Positions 1-8,284 of a DNA stretch of 64,000 nt are shown one piece after another. The DNA lies in NCBI GenBank assembly GCA_046047615.1, contig JBJOHO010000083.1, forward strand, positions 1-64,000, read 5' to 3'. Both the position numbers and the translations under genes were made by a program. How positions within the stretch are numbered: the first letter of the stretch is position 1; every line of letters starts with the position of its first letter. The notes beneath the pieces are model-generated. The model did no database searches. It was not told where the DNA came from and was given only the letters and a program-made list of their open reading frames with translations. This DNA is from ZC4RG30 sp046047615 (lineage in GTDB: Bacteria > Pseudomonadota > Gammaproteobacteria > Steroidobacterales > Steroidobacteraceae).

Positions 1-984
1 GCGCAGCGCCTGCCGATGGAGTTTGACGGCGTGGTGGCCGGCAATGCCGCCTGGAACCTCACGCGGCTCGTCGTGAACCAGATCTGGAGCCTGCAAGCGG
101 TCCATGGCATCGCACCGCGCGGTGCCGATGGGCACGCGGATCTCTCGCAGGCCTTCACGGACACCCAACTCAAGGCCATCACGGACACGGCCCTGCAGCG
201 CTGCGACGCTTTGGACGGGCTGCGCGATGGACTGATCAACGACTACAAGGCTTGCCGCCTTGACGCCCGGCAGTTCACCTGCGGCAGCGCGGGGGCTCCT
301 GCGGCCGGGCAATGCCTGGCACCCCGCCAGGCCGAGGCCTTGGCAAAAATCATGGGCGGCGCACGCAATTCACGCGGTGACGCGCTGTATGGCGACTTCG
401 CCTGGGATACGGGATTGGCCGGACCCGCCTGGCGTGGCATGCACCTCGGCACTCAGGGAAGGCCACCCGCCAATGCGACGCTGGGTGCCGACACGCTGCG
501 GAACTATGTGCTGACGCCTGCGGACCCGAACTTTGATCCATTGAAGTTCGATTTCGACCGCGACATGGACCGCACGGCGTGGACCGCGGCCATCAACGAC
601 GCGACCGGCACCGAGCACGGCAGCTTCATGGCCCGCGGCAGCAAGCTGATCGTCTACCACGGGCTGTCGGACCAGGCGATGTCGACCGGTGCACTCACGG
701 CATGGTACGAACAACTGACGCCACGGCAAGCCGGGGGCACACAGGATTGGGCACGGCTGTTCCTGGTGCCCGGGATGACCCACTGCGCTGGCGGCCAATC
801 GACCGACCAGTTCGACATGCTGGCGGCGGTGCAGGCCTGGGTCGAACAGGGTCGCGCGCCGGAGCGCATCCGCGCTACTGGTGTTGCCTTCCCGGGACGT
901 TCCCGACCGCTGTGCCCGTATCCGCAAGTGGCCCGCTACGATGGCGGCGACCCCGAAGATGAACGCAGCTTCTCGTGCCGATGA
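1..984 (+). CDS. Tannase/feruloyl esterase family protein, 5' end missing
   Basis: The reading frame is open from the first base, so the start and the nucleophile-serine region lie upstream of the window; 327 residues are visible. The first visible residues (AQRLPMEFDGVVAG) match the segment that follows the nucleophile in tannase/feruloyl esterases, which are secreted serine hydrolases that cleave phenolic esters. The expected later catalytic residues are present: Asp in YHGLSDQAMS (about residue 224) and His in GMTHCAGG (about 261), the latter next to the cysteine that in this family pairs with a cysteine beside the nucleophile. Substrate cannot be told. The stop codon overlaps the next gene's ATG. 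Confidence 0.88.
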   Translation, partial: AQRLPMEFDGVVAGNAAWNLTRLVVNQIWSLQAVHGIAPRGADGHADLSQAFTDTQLKAITDTALQRCDALDGLRDGLINDYKACRLDARQFTCGSAGAPAAGQCLAPRQAEALAKIMGGARNSRGDALYGDFAWDTGLAGPAWRGMHLGTQGRPPANATLGADTLRNYVLTPADPNFDPLKFDFDRDMDRTAWTAAINDATGTEHGSFMARGSKLIVYHGLSDQAMSTGALTAWYEQLTPRQAGGTQDWARLFLVPGMTHCAGGQSTDQFDMLAAVQAWVEQGRAPERIRATGVAFPGRSRPLCPYPQVARYDGGDPEDERSFSCR

Positions 985-1346
985 AGCACAGCAACCGGCC
1001 CCGCTGGGTTCGATGGCTTGATGACACGCGCTGGTTCGGCAACACCGGGCCACGCAAGCGCGACATACTGGGTGTGGAGGTCTTCCTGGTGGTCTGCGCA
1101 GTGGCCCTGCTGGCCGCCTCTTTCGCCGCCAGCAACGAGCGAGTGGTCCGCGTGCTGCGTGCCGGTGCACTGTTCCAATTCGTCGTGGCCTATCTGGTGA
1201 CGGTGTGGTGGCGCCTGTGCGACCACTACCAGCTGTGGCATGAGGGCCCACCCGCCCCGCGCACGCGCGGGCAGCGCGTGGCGGAGTACATGTATGCGTT
1301 TGGCGTTGGGCTCACGGCCATAGCCACCATCGTGTGGTTGATCTGA
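981..1346 (+). CDS. Small membrane protein of unknown function
   Basis: A 121-residue protein with three clear hydrophobic segments (starting near VEVFLVVCAVALL, ALFQFVVAYLVTV and FGVGLTAIATIVW), so most likely an inner-membrane protein. The chosen ATG at 981 overlaps the stop of the esterase gene (ATGA), suggesting translational coupling; a GTG at 975 is an alternative. No family was recognised. It ends 6 bases from the stop of the convergent gene, with no terminator between them. Confidence 0.65.
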   Translation: MKHSNRPRWVRWLDDTRWFGNTGPRKRDILGVEVFLVVCAVALLAASFAASNERVVRVLRAGALFQFVVAYLVTVWWRLCDHYQLWHEGPPAPRTRGQRVAEYMYAFGVGLTAIATIVWLI

Positions 1347-1352
1347 CTTTCC

Positions 1353-2741
1353 TCAGCGCCCGAATTCAAACATCGACCCATCGTCAGCCGGGCGGCTCAT
1401 GCCCTGCTCGAAGTAGTTCTCCCAGATCTGTGCCCAAGGCCGGCCGTACAGGTCCGGCGCATCGAGCGTGATCTTCTGTCCAGGCGCCACGGGCGTGGCC
1501 ACGCCCTCCAGCGGGTAGATCGTCTGGATGCAGCGCAGGGAATTGAACGGCGACCCGCTGTCGAAGCCGCCGAGCCGGCGCAGCACGCGCAGGATGCGGA
1601 TCGGCTCGACCAGCGCTTCGGGGTCGTAGAATACGGCCTCGTGGACGAGGCCCGTGAGAAGGCCACGCCCATTGCGCTGCGGCGTATAGATCTCGATGGT
1701 CTGCAATTGACCTGAAAACTCGAAGGCACCGTGGACCGTCCAGGGCTGGATGTTGGAGGTCCAGGTGACCAGTGCCTCACCGTCCCAGAAGCCCACCGTC
1801 TCGCCGAACCAGCGCGGCACGTCGGCGCCCAACCGCGGCACGCCCTGCGATATGGTGAAGCTGCGGCCGACATGTACATGGGTGACGAAGTCTTCCGCAG
1901 AGCCGGTGAGGATCTGCACCAGCGAGGGCGTCAGCATCACGTAGTGGTCACGCAGGATCACACCCGCTGCATGCCAGCGACGCATGAAGCCCTCGGGCCA
2001 GCAGTACTGGGCGGGCCACTGCGCGGCGTTGGTGTTCCCCTGGTGGTAGAGGTCCTGGACCATGCGCTGCTGGTACTGCGGCGTCAGCAGCGACAGCAGC
2101 GTCGGGATCTGGTTGAAGGCGCGCAGGGCGTACCAGTCCCCGAAGATGTCGATCTGGTAGCGCCCATCCCAATCCTCCGGCAGCGTGCGGCGCGTGTGCA
2201 CGGTGGGAACGCCACGGCTTCGGGCCTCGGCCAACAGGGCCTCATAGTGGGTCTGCGCGCTGGCGTAGGCGTAGGGGCTGAGCATGGCCTCGCGCGGGTA
2301 GTCGCGGTCGCAATAGCCCCAGGCCGCGACCTTGGGGTCGTCGGCAATCAGCCCACCAAGGATGGGGCTGCCCGCATACCCGCCGCGCTGGGCCTCGATA
2401 CCCAGGGGACTGTTGCAGCGCCAGTAGCGGATGTCGCTCCACAGGGCGCGGTCAGCGTAGAAGTCCTTGGACGTGAACAGGTCGACCGGCAGCGGCGTGA
2501 CGCCCACCGGCACGGCGCCGTCGCGGGCCGTGAGCAGGTCGACGGGTCCGGCGGCCCCGGGCATCAGCAGTGGCGCCACGCGCAGCGGCCCGACCAGCGG
2601 CAGGGTCCGCAGGCCGCCCCGGCTGTCCAGTGCCACGGGCAGCGGGGCGCCGCGGCCGGCAGGCGCGGGCGCTGCAGCATCGGCGCTGTGGAAGACGCTG
2701 GCCAAGATGGCCAGCACACCGGCGGGGAACCAATGGGTCAT
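1353..2741 (-). CDS. Exported protein of unknown function
   Basis: 462 residues when started at the ATG at 2741, which gives a good signal peptide (MTHWFPAGVLAILASVF, cleavage after ADA) and has GGGAG upstream; the frame stays open beyond it but gains only low-complexity sequence. The mature part contains a WFGETVGFWDGEALVTW stretch and a GLVHEAVFYDPEALVEP stretch. These resemble a family of exported proteins I recall only as uncharacterised, seen in proteobacteria rich in secreted oxidoreductases. No catalytic motif is recognised. It is divergent from the 2791-9947 operon across a 49-base gap, so the two may share regulation. Confidence 0.7.
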   Translation of the reverse strand: MTHWFPAGVLAILASVFHSADAAAPAPAGRGAPLPVALDSRGGLRTLPLVGPLRVAPLLMPGAAGPVDLLTARDGAVPVGVTPLPVDLFTSKDFYADRALWSDIRYWRCNSPLGIEAQRGGYAGSPILGGLIADDPKVAAWGYCDRDYPREAMLSPYAYASAQTHYEALLAEARSRGVPTVHTRRTLPEDWDGRYQIDIFGDWYALRAFNQIPTLLSLLTPQYQQRMVQDLYHQGNTNAAQWPAQYCWPEGFMRRWHAAGVILRDHYVMLTPSLVQILTGSAEDFVTHVHVGRSFTISQGVPRLGADVPRWFGETVGFWDGEALVTWTSNIQPWTVHGAFEFSGQLQTIEIYTPQRNGRGLLTGLVHEAVFYDPEALVEPIRILRVLRRLGGFDSGSPFNSLRCIQTIYPLEGVATPVAPGQKITLDAPDLYGRPWAQIWENYFEQGMSRPADDGSMFEFGR

Positions 2742-2790
2742 CGACGCACTCCCAGAGTGGGGGCATGATCGCACGCCCACGGGAGTTGCC

Positions 2791-3609
2791 ATGCGTTGCC
2801 CGAGACCCACCGCCCTGCTCACCCTGCTTGCACTGGCCTGGCTGCTGCCGGGCGGCGGAGCCGTGGGCGCGGCGACGGCCTTCGGCCCGGGCCAGCCCGT
2901 CACGGATCAGGTCACGGTCAGCGACGCGTCGGGAGCGCCGCAGTCCTTGCTGGCGCTGTTCCGCGCGCAGCCGGGCACGGTGAACGTGCTGTTCGTCTTC
3001 GGCGGCGGCGACATGGGGCGCCAGTTGCCAGGCCGGCTGTGGTGCCCGGACTCTTTCGAGGACACCCACATCCTGCGCACGCTGCACGACAAATACCGGG
3101 ACAAGGGCGTGGGCTTCGTGGCCGTGGCGGCCGCGCCGGTCTACCACAGCCAGGTGCTCGGAGCGCCGGCCCGCGTGTTCCTGGATGAACCGGACAGCAG
3201 CGACGCCTTCCGGACGGCGCGCAAGGCCTTCGTCGACAGCACCTTGGCGGCCAGGCAACTGGGCATCCTGCCGTTCGAACCGCACTTCGATCTGCGTTTT
3301 GCCCTGATGCTGGCCGGTGGTGACAAGCCGCAACCCGCTGCCGGCTGGGGCCCGCGGGCCCCGTGGCACGGCGGGTTCCGGGCCGCCGACGAGTCACAGT
3401 ATTACGGCGTGCCGCAGTTCTGGCTGCTGGACGACGAGGGCCGGGTTCTGGCGCCGCCGTTCCGCGGCAATGTGTACCACCCGCATGGCGGCGAGATGCG
3501 CATCCGTTATACGGTGGGCGACGTGGACGCCGCACTGCGGCATCTTCTATCTTCGGGTTCATCAGGCGCGGCTCCGACGGCCGCCAGTGGAGGGGGAAAT
3601 GCGGGGTAG
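2791..3609 (+). CDS. Exported redoxin/thioredoxin-fold protein
   Basis: 272 residues with an N-terminal signal peptide (ends near GAVGAA). The ATG at 2791 has GGGAG seven bases upstream. The core has a thioredoxin-like layout: NVLFVFGGGD strand, then LWCPDS with a lone cysteine near residue 85, and a late GVPQFWLLDDEGRVL element like the cis-proline strand and following beta turn of AhpC/TSA and TlpA-like proteins. There is no CxxC, so a classical disulphide reductase is unlikely; a one-cysteine peroxiredoxin-like or purely structural role is possible. First gene of a five-gene operon; its last 11 bases overlap the start of the next gene. Confidence 0.7.
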   Translation: MRCPRPTALLTLLALAWLLPGGGAVGAATAFGPGQPVTDQVTVSDASGAPQSLLALFRAQPGTVNVLFVFGGGDMGRQLPGRLWCPDSFEDTHILRTLHDKYRDKGVGFVAVAAAPVYHSQVLGAPARVFLDEPDSSDAFRTARKAFVDSTLAARQLGILPFEPHFDLRFALMLAGGDKPQPAAGWGPRAPWHGGFRAADESQYYGVPQFWLLDDEGRVLAPPFRGNVYHPHGGEMRIRYTVGDVDAALRHLLSSGSSGAAPTAASGGGNAG

Positions 3610-6019
3610 TGGAGCCTTGGGCAGCCTGCGGCTGGCCGCGCTGTTGCTCGTGGCGGGACCGGCGCTGGGTCAACAGGCCCAGCACGCCAGCCGCCTGATC
3701 GAGACGCACTGCCTCAAGTGCCATAACGCCACGGACTGGGCCGGCGGCGTGGCCATGGACACCCTCGACATCTCCCGCCCGGCCGACGAGCCGGCCATCT
3801 GGGAAGACACCGTGAACAAGCTGCGCGGCCGCCTGATGCCGCCGGCCGGCGAGCAGCAACCTTCGCAGGCCGACATCGACGCGATGGTGGCCTACCTGGA
3901 GGGCACGCTGGATCGTGCGGCCGGCGAGCATGGGCACGTCGCCCATGTGCCCATCCAGCGCCTCAACCGCGTCGAGTTCGCGGCGACGGTCCGCGACCTG
4001 ATCGGCGTCGAGATCGATCCGCGGCAGGCCCTGCCGACCGAGGTCGAGGTCGAGGGCTTCAGCAACATCGCGCGCGCCCTGGCCATGTCGCCGTCGTTCA
4101 TGGAGCAGTACCTGTCGGCGGCCCGCAAGGCAGCCCGGCTGGCCGTGGGCGAACCCCTGCCCCGCCTGGCCAAGGTCACGATTCCGGCGACCACCGCCAA
4201 CGCCTCGGCGTTCCCGCTGGGCACCCGTGGCGGCATGCCGCGCGGCGGCATCCGCTTCACGCATGTCTTCCCGGCCGACGGCGAATACCGTTTCAACGTG
4301 CCCGAGGAAGATTTCATCGACATGGGCCTCTACCCGCGCGGCGCGCAGACGGCTGCGACGCTGGTGATCCTCGTCGACGGCGTCGAGGTTGTGCGCAAGG
4401 ACGTCGGCGGACCGGAGTGGCTCGACATCGCCGACCGGGATGGCCCCAATGGACGCGACGAACTGCTGGCACGCATTGCCAGCAGCGCCCACATCACGGC
4501 GGGCCGGCACGAGATCGTCATGACCTACGTCGAGCGCTCCCGTGCGCTCAGCAACGACGCGACGGCTGGCGGTGGCTTTGGTGGCGCGTTTGGCGGCGGC
4601 TATGGACCGGGCCGGGTCTCCGACATGCCGATCCTGCAGACCGCGATCGAGATCGAAGGGCCGCTGGCGCCCAAGGGACTGTCGCTGAGCGACAGCCGCG
4701 CGCGCATCTTCGTCTGCCAGCCCGCCGTGGCCACCGAGGAGCGGCCCTGCGCGGAGCGCATCGCGAGGGATCTGGCCACGCGTGCCTTCCGCCGGCCGGC
4801 GTCGGACGAGGACGTGCAGCGCCTGATGAAGCTCTATGACCTCGGGCGCCAGGAGCCCGGCGGTTTCGATGCCGGCGTCACCGAACTGGTCACCGCCGTG
4901 CTGTCGAGCCCCGACTTCCTCTATCGGGCCCTGCCCACGACGGAGGACGAAAGCGGGCCAAGGCTGCTGACCGGGCTTGAGCTCGCCTCGCGGCTGTCGT
5001 TCTTCCTGTGGAGCACGGGTCCCGATGCGGTGCTGCTGGACCTGGCAACCACCGGCAGGCTGACGGATCCGCAGGTGCTGCAGGCGCAGGTCGCGCGCAT
5101 GCTCAAGGATGCGCGCGCACAGACGCTGGTGGAGAACTTTGCGCTGGCCTGGCTCAACCTCGACGAACTCGACAAGGTCGAGCCGACCGACCCGGCCTTC
5201 AACGCGGCCATGCGAGCCCATTTCGAGACGGAGATCCGGCTGTTCCTCGCCAGCGTGCTGCTGGAGAACCGCAGCGTGCTGGACCTGCTGGAAGCCGACT
5301 GGACCTTCCTCAACGAGACCCTGGCGCGGCACTACGGCATCAGCAGCGTGCGGGGCTCGCAGTTCCGCCGCGTGCAACTGCGTGACCCGAACCGCCATGG
5401 CCTGCTGGGCAAGGGTGCCGTGCTGCTGCGGACGTCATACGGCGACCGCACCTCCCCCGTGCTGCGCGGCGCCTGGATCCTGGAGCGCCTGGTCGGCGCA
5501 CCGCCGGCACCGCCGCCGCCGAACGTGAACACGGACATCGGCGTGAAGGACGGCGCGGCCTACACGACGGTTCGCGCCCGCCTCGAGCAGCACCGGCAGA
5601 GCCCGTCCTGCAATGCCTGCCACGGCGTGATCGACCCGCCGGGCCTGGCGCTGGAGAACTTCGACAACACCGGACGCTGGCGCGACAGTGACCCGGCGGC
5701 CAAGGCGGTGATCGATGCCAGCACGGTGTTCACCAGCGGCAAGACGGTCAACGGGCCGGTTGAACTGCGCAAGCACCTTGCCGGGGACCCGGAGCAGTTC
5801 GCGCTGACGGTGACCCGCCGGCTCATGATGTATGCGCTCAACCGCGAGGTGGAGCACCACGACATGCCGGTGGTGCGGCGCATCGTCCGGGACGCGGCCG
5901 CCGGAGGCTACCGTTTCGGAGCCCTGGTGGAGGGCATCGTCAACAGCGACCTGTTCCGGCGGCAAGGCCCGGAAGAACATGAGGCGCCGCGGCCGCAGAC
6001 CGTGGCCCGGCATCCTTGA
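3599..6019 (+). CDS. DUF1592-type exported c-haem protein (PSD1/DUF1587/1592/1588/1585)
   Basis: 806 residues beginning at the ATG at 3599, after a GGAGGGG ribosome-binding site and overlapping the previous stop. A signal peptide (MRGSGALGSLRLAALLLV) precedes a haem-binding HCLKCH at residues 37-42, typical of PSD1 cytochrome domains. The order then fits the multi-DUF family: RLNRVEFAATVRDLIG (DUF1587), a beta-rich middle, LATRAFRRPASDEDV (DUF1595), the DUF1592 core, CNACHGVIDPPGLALEN (DUF1588, a second CxxCH at 671-675) and the C-terminal DUF1585. The function of this family is not established. It is regularly paired with DUF1552, as here. Periplasmic or surface location is inferred. Confidence 0.9.
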   Translation: MRGSGALGSLRLAALLLVAGPALGQQAQHASRLIETHCLKCHNATDWAGGVAMDTLDISRPADEPAIWEDTVNKLRGRLMPPAGEQQPSQADIDAMVAYLEGTLDRAAGEHGHVAHVPIQRLNRVEFAATVRDLIGVEIDPRQALPTEVEVEGFSNIARALAMSPSFMEQYLSAARKAARLAVGEPLPRLAKVTIPATTANASAFPLGTRGGMPRGGIRFTHVFPADGEYRFNVPEEDFIDMGLYPRGAQTAATLVILVDGVEVVRKDVGGPEWLDIADRDGPNGRDELLARIASSAHITAGRHEIVMTYVERSRALSNDATAGGGFGGAFGGGYGPGRVSDMPILQTAIEIEGPLAPKGLSLSDSRARIFVCQPAVATEERPCAERIARDLATRAFRRPASDEDVQRLMKLYDLGRQEPGGFDAGVTELVTAVLSSPDFLYRALPTTEDESGPRLLTGLELASRLSFFLWSTGPDAVLLDLATTGRLTDPQVLQAQVARMLKDARAQTLVENFALAWLNLDELDKVEPTDPAFNAAMRAHFETEIRLFLASVLLENRSVLDLLEADWTFLNETLARHYGISSVRGSQFRRVQLRDPNRHGLLGKGAVLLRTSYGDRTSPVLRGAWILERLVGAPPAPPPPNVNTDIGVKDGAAYTTVRARLEQHRQSPSCNACHGVIDPPGLALENFDNTGRWRDSDPAAKAVIDASTVFTSGKTVNGPVELRKHLAGDPEQFALTVTRRLMMYALNREVEHHDMPVVRRIVRDAAAGGYRFGALVEGIVNSDLFRRQGPEEHEAPRPQTVARHP

Positions 6020-6029
6020 GGACACAGCG

Positions 6030-7373
6030 ATGGCACATTTCCTGACCAAGAAGCATCTGTCGCGGCGCAGCTTCCTGCGCGGCAGCGGTGTTGCCGTGGG
6101 CCTGCCTTTCCTCGAGGCGATGGTGCCGGCAGGCACGGCGCTGGCGAAGACTGCGGCCGCACCGAAGACCCGCGCCGGGTTCTTCTACCTGCCGCACGGC
6201 GCCATCATGAACAACACGGTCTACGGCAAGGAGGTCGACGCCTGGTCGTCCACCGGCAGCGGCGCGGACTTCAAGCTGGGCGCGACGGTGTCGCCCCTTG
6301 AGCCCTTCAAGCGCTACGTGACCACCTTCGACAACATCGAGAACATCGTCGCGCTGGGATCGGTGCACACGCTCAACCCCGCCACCTGGCTCTCCTGCGT
6401 GCGTCCGGACACCTCCTCCAAGGGTGCGAGCCTGGCCACCACGCTGGACCAACTGGTCGCGCAGCGCATCGGCCAGCAGACCACGCTGCCGTCGCTGGAG
6501 CTGGCCGCCGAGACCACCGTGCAGATCGCCGCCGGCAATGGCGGTTTCTATTCAGTGACCACCTCGTACTCGGCACCCAACCGTCCGCTGCCGATGGAAT
6601 ACAACCCGCGCAAGGTGTTCATCCAGCTCATGGGCGAGGGCGACACGGCCGCCGAGCGCGAGGCGCTGATGCGCAAGAACGCCAGCATCCTCGACATGAT
6701 CGGCGACCGCACGCAGGCGCTGAAGCGCGACCTCGGCCCCGGCGACCAGCGTGCCCTGTCCGACTACCTGGACACGGTGCGCGAGCTTGAGCGTCGTGTG
6801 TCGATGGCCAGCGCCCGTGACCTGAAGGGCGTGGATGTCCCGGATGCGCCCGTGGGCGAGCTGGAGGACTTCGACAAGCAGCTGACGCTGATGTTCGACC
6901 TCATCGCGCTGGCCTACCAGGCGGACCTCACGCGCGTTGCCTCCTATGTGATGGCGGCCGAAGGCACCGACCGGCCCTACCCGCACCTGAAGGTCGCGGG
7001 CGGTTTCCATCCGGTCAGCCACCATGCCAACCAGCGCGAGCGCATCGCCGAACTCTCACGCATCCAGCGCTACCACATGGAGCGTTTCGCAGGCTTCCTC
7101 AAGAAGCTGGCGGCCACGCAGGAAGGCGAAGGCAGCATCCTCGACCACTCGCTGTTCCTCTATGGCTCCAACATGAGCAACAGCAATGCACACGACAACT
7201 ATCCGCTGCCGACGGTGCTCGTGGGAGGCGCCAATGGCCGGCACCGCGGCGGCCAGAACATGGTTCTTCCTGAGCGGACCCCGCTGGCCAACGTGCACCT
7301 GACGATCCTGGACAAGCTGGGCATCCCGCAGTCGAGCTTCGGCAACAGCACCGGCCTGTTGTCCGGAATCTGA
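6030..7373 (+). CDS. DUF1552 family protein with Tat signal
   Basis: 448 residues from the ATG at 6030, preceded by TGAGGAC. The N-terminus carries a twin-arginine signal (HLSRRSFLRGSGVAVGLP, arginines 12-13), so the protein is probably exported folded. The body fits DUF1552: RAGFFYLPHGAIMN near the start, SDYLDTVRELERRV in the middle and GSNMSNSNAHDNYPLP near the end, a layout reminiscent of the DUF1501/sulfatase-like superfamily. It follows the DUF1592 gene by 10 bases, the usual pairing. No reaction is known for the family. Confidence 0.9.
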   Translation: MAHFLTKKHLSRRSFLRGSGVAVGLPFLEAMVPAGTALAKTAAAPKTRAGFFYLPHGAIMNNTVYGKEVDAWSSTGSGADFKLGATVSPLEPFKRYVTTFDNIENIVALGSVHTLNPATWLSCVRPDTSSKGASLATTLDQLVAQRIGQQTTLPSLELAAETTVQIAAGNGGFYSVTTSYSAPNRPLPMEYNPRKVFIQLMGEGDTAAEREALMRKNASILDMIGDRTQALKRDLGPGDQRALSDYLDTVRELERRVSMASARDLKGVDVPDAPVGELEDFDKQLTLMFDLIALAYQADLTRVASYVMAAEGTDRPYPHLKVAGGFHPVSHHANQRERIAELSRIQRYHMERFAGFLKKLAATQEGEGSILDHSLFLYGSNMSNSNAHDNYPLPTVLVGGANGRHRGGQNMVLPERTPLANVHLTILDKLGIPQSSFGNSTGLLSGI

Positions 7374-7375
7374 GC

Positions 7376-8284
7376 ATGACGATGGACCGCAGGGATTTCA
7401 TCAAAGGGTCATGCCTGGGCTTTGCTGCCGTGGCGGCCGGGCCGCTGCTGGCTGCAGCGCCGCGGCCGTCTGCCACGGCGCTGACAGATCGCCTCCGCGT
7501 CATCTCCGGCGTGCCGGGCAACGTGGTGGCGCTGTCCACCACCGAAGGACTGGTGCTGGTTGACAGTGGTTCGGCACAGCAGGCGCCGGCGCTGCGCCGG
7601 CTGCTGGGCCGCGAACGCGTGAAGACGCTGTTCAACACGCACTACCACGCGGACCAGACCGGCGGAAACGCCCTGTTCGGCCGGGGCGGCACCGAGATCT
7701 GCGCGCAGGTCATCACCAAGCAGTGGTTGGCCGCGGACCTGTGGTCGCCCGCCGAGGATCGCTGGATCAAGGCCCCACCGAAGGAAGCGGTGCCAACGAC
7801 CACTTTCCGCGAGCGTGGCGGGACCACGGTCGGCGGGCAGCGCATCGACTACGGCTACCTGCTCGAGGCGCACACGCGCGGCGACTGCTACGTGCATTTC
7901 CGCGACCAGGACGTGCTGGCAGTGGGTGACGTGGCCTCGCCGGAACGTGACCCGTCGCTGGACTGGTTCGCGGGTGGATGGCTGGGAGGCCGCGTCGATG
8001 CCATGGACCTGCTGCTGGGCCTCGCCGGAGAACGCACGCGGATCGTGCCCGCGTATGGCCCGGTCATGACACGCGCGCAACTGCAGGCCGAGCGCGATCT
8101 GATGGCGCGGCTTTACGAGCGCACGACGCAGCTGACGGCCAAGGGCCACAGTGCCCGGGACATGCTCGAGGCGGGCGTGCTCAAGGACGTCGGCCGCGAG
8201 TTCCAGGACCCGTACCGTTTCCTCTACGACGTCGCCAAGGGCCTGCAGGCCCACTACACGAACTTCGCAGGCAATGTTGTCTAA
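7376..8284 (+). CDS. Exported metallo-beta-lactamase-fold protein with altered metal site
   Basis: 302 residues; the ATG at 7376 lies two bases after the previous stop (an ATG at 7382 is also possible). The N-terminus is Tat-like (DRRDFIKGSCLGFAAVAAG). The fold is recognised from VPGNVVALSTTEGLVLVDSG, THYHADQTGGN (H89, H91, D93), H166 in EAHTRGDCYVHF and D185 in LAVGDVASP. The usual HxHxDH ends in Gln (Q94) and the usual final GHGP histidine is Tyr (Y227 in VPAYGPV), so the second metal site looks incomplete. The closest style is the quinoprotein-relay type of MBL proteins. Substrate unknown. Confidence 0.85.
   Translation: MTMDRRDFIKGSCLGFAAVAAGPLLAAAPRPSATALTDRLRVISGVPGNVVALSTTEGLVLVDSGSAQQAPALRRLLGRERVKTLFNTHYHADQTGGNALFGRGGTEICAQVITKQWLAADLWSPAEDRWIKAPPKEAVPTTTFRERGGTTVGGQRIDYGYLLEAHTRGDCYVHFRDQDVLAVGDVASPERDPSLDWFAGGWLGGRVDAMDLLLGLAGERTRIVPAYGPVMTRAQLQAERDLMARLYERTTQLTAKGHSARDMLEAGVLKDVGREFQDPYRFLYDVAKGLQAHYTNFAGNVV

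Noticed and set aside
2918..5398. 826-codon open frame on the minus strand
   Set aside because: It is antisense to the DUF1592 gene, has low-complexity Arg/His/Gln-rich text and no domain; long antisense frames are expected at this G+C content.
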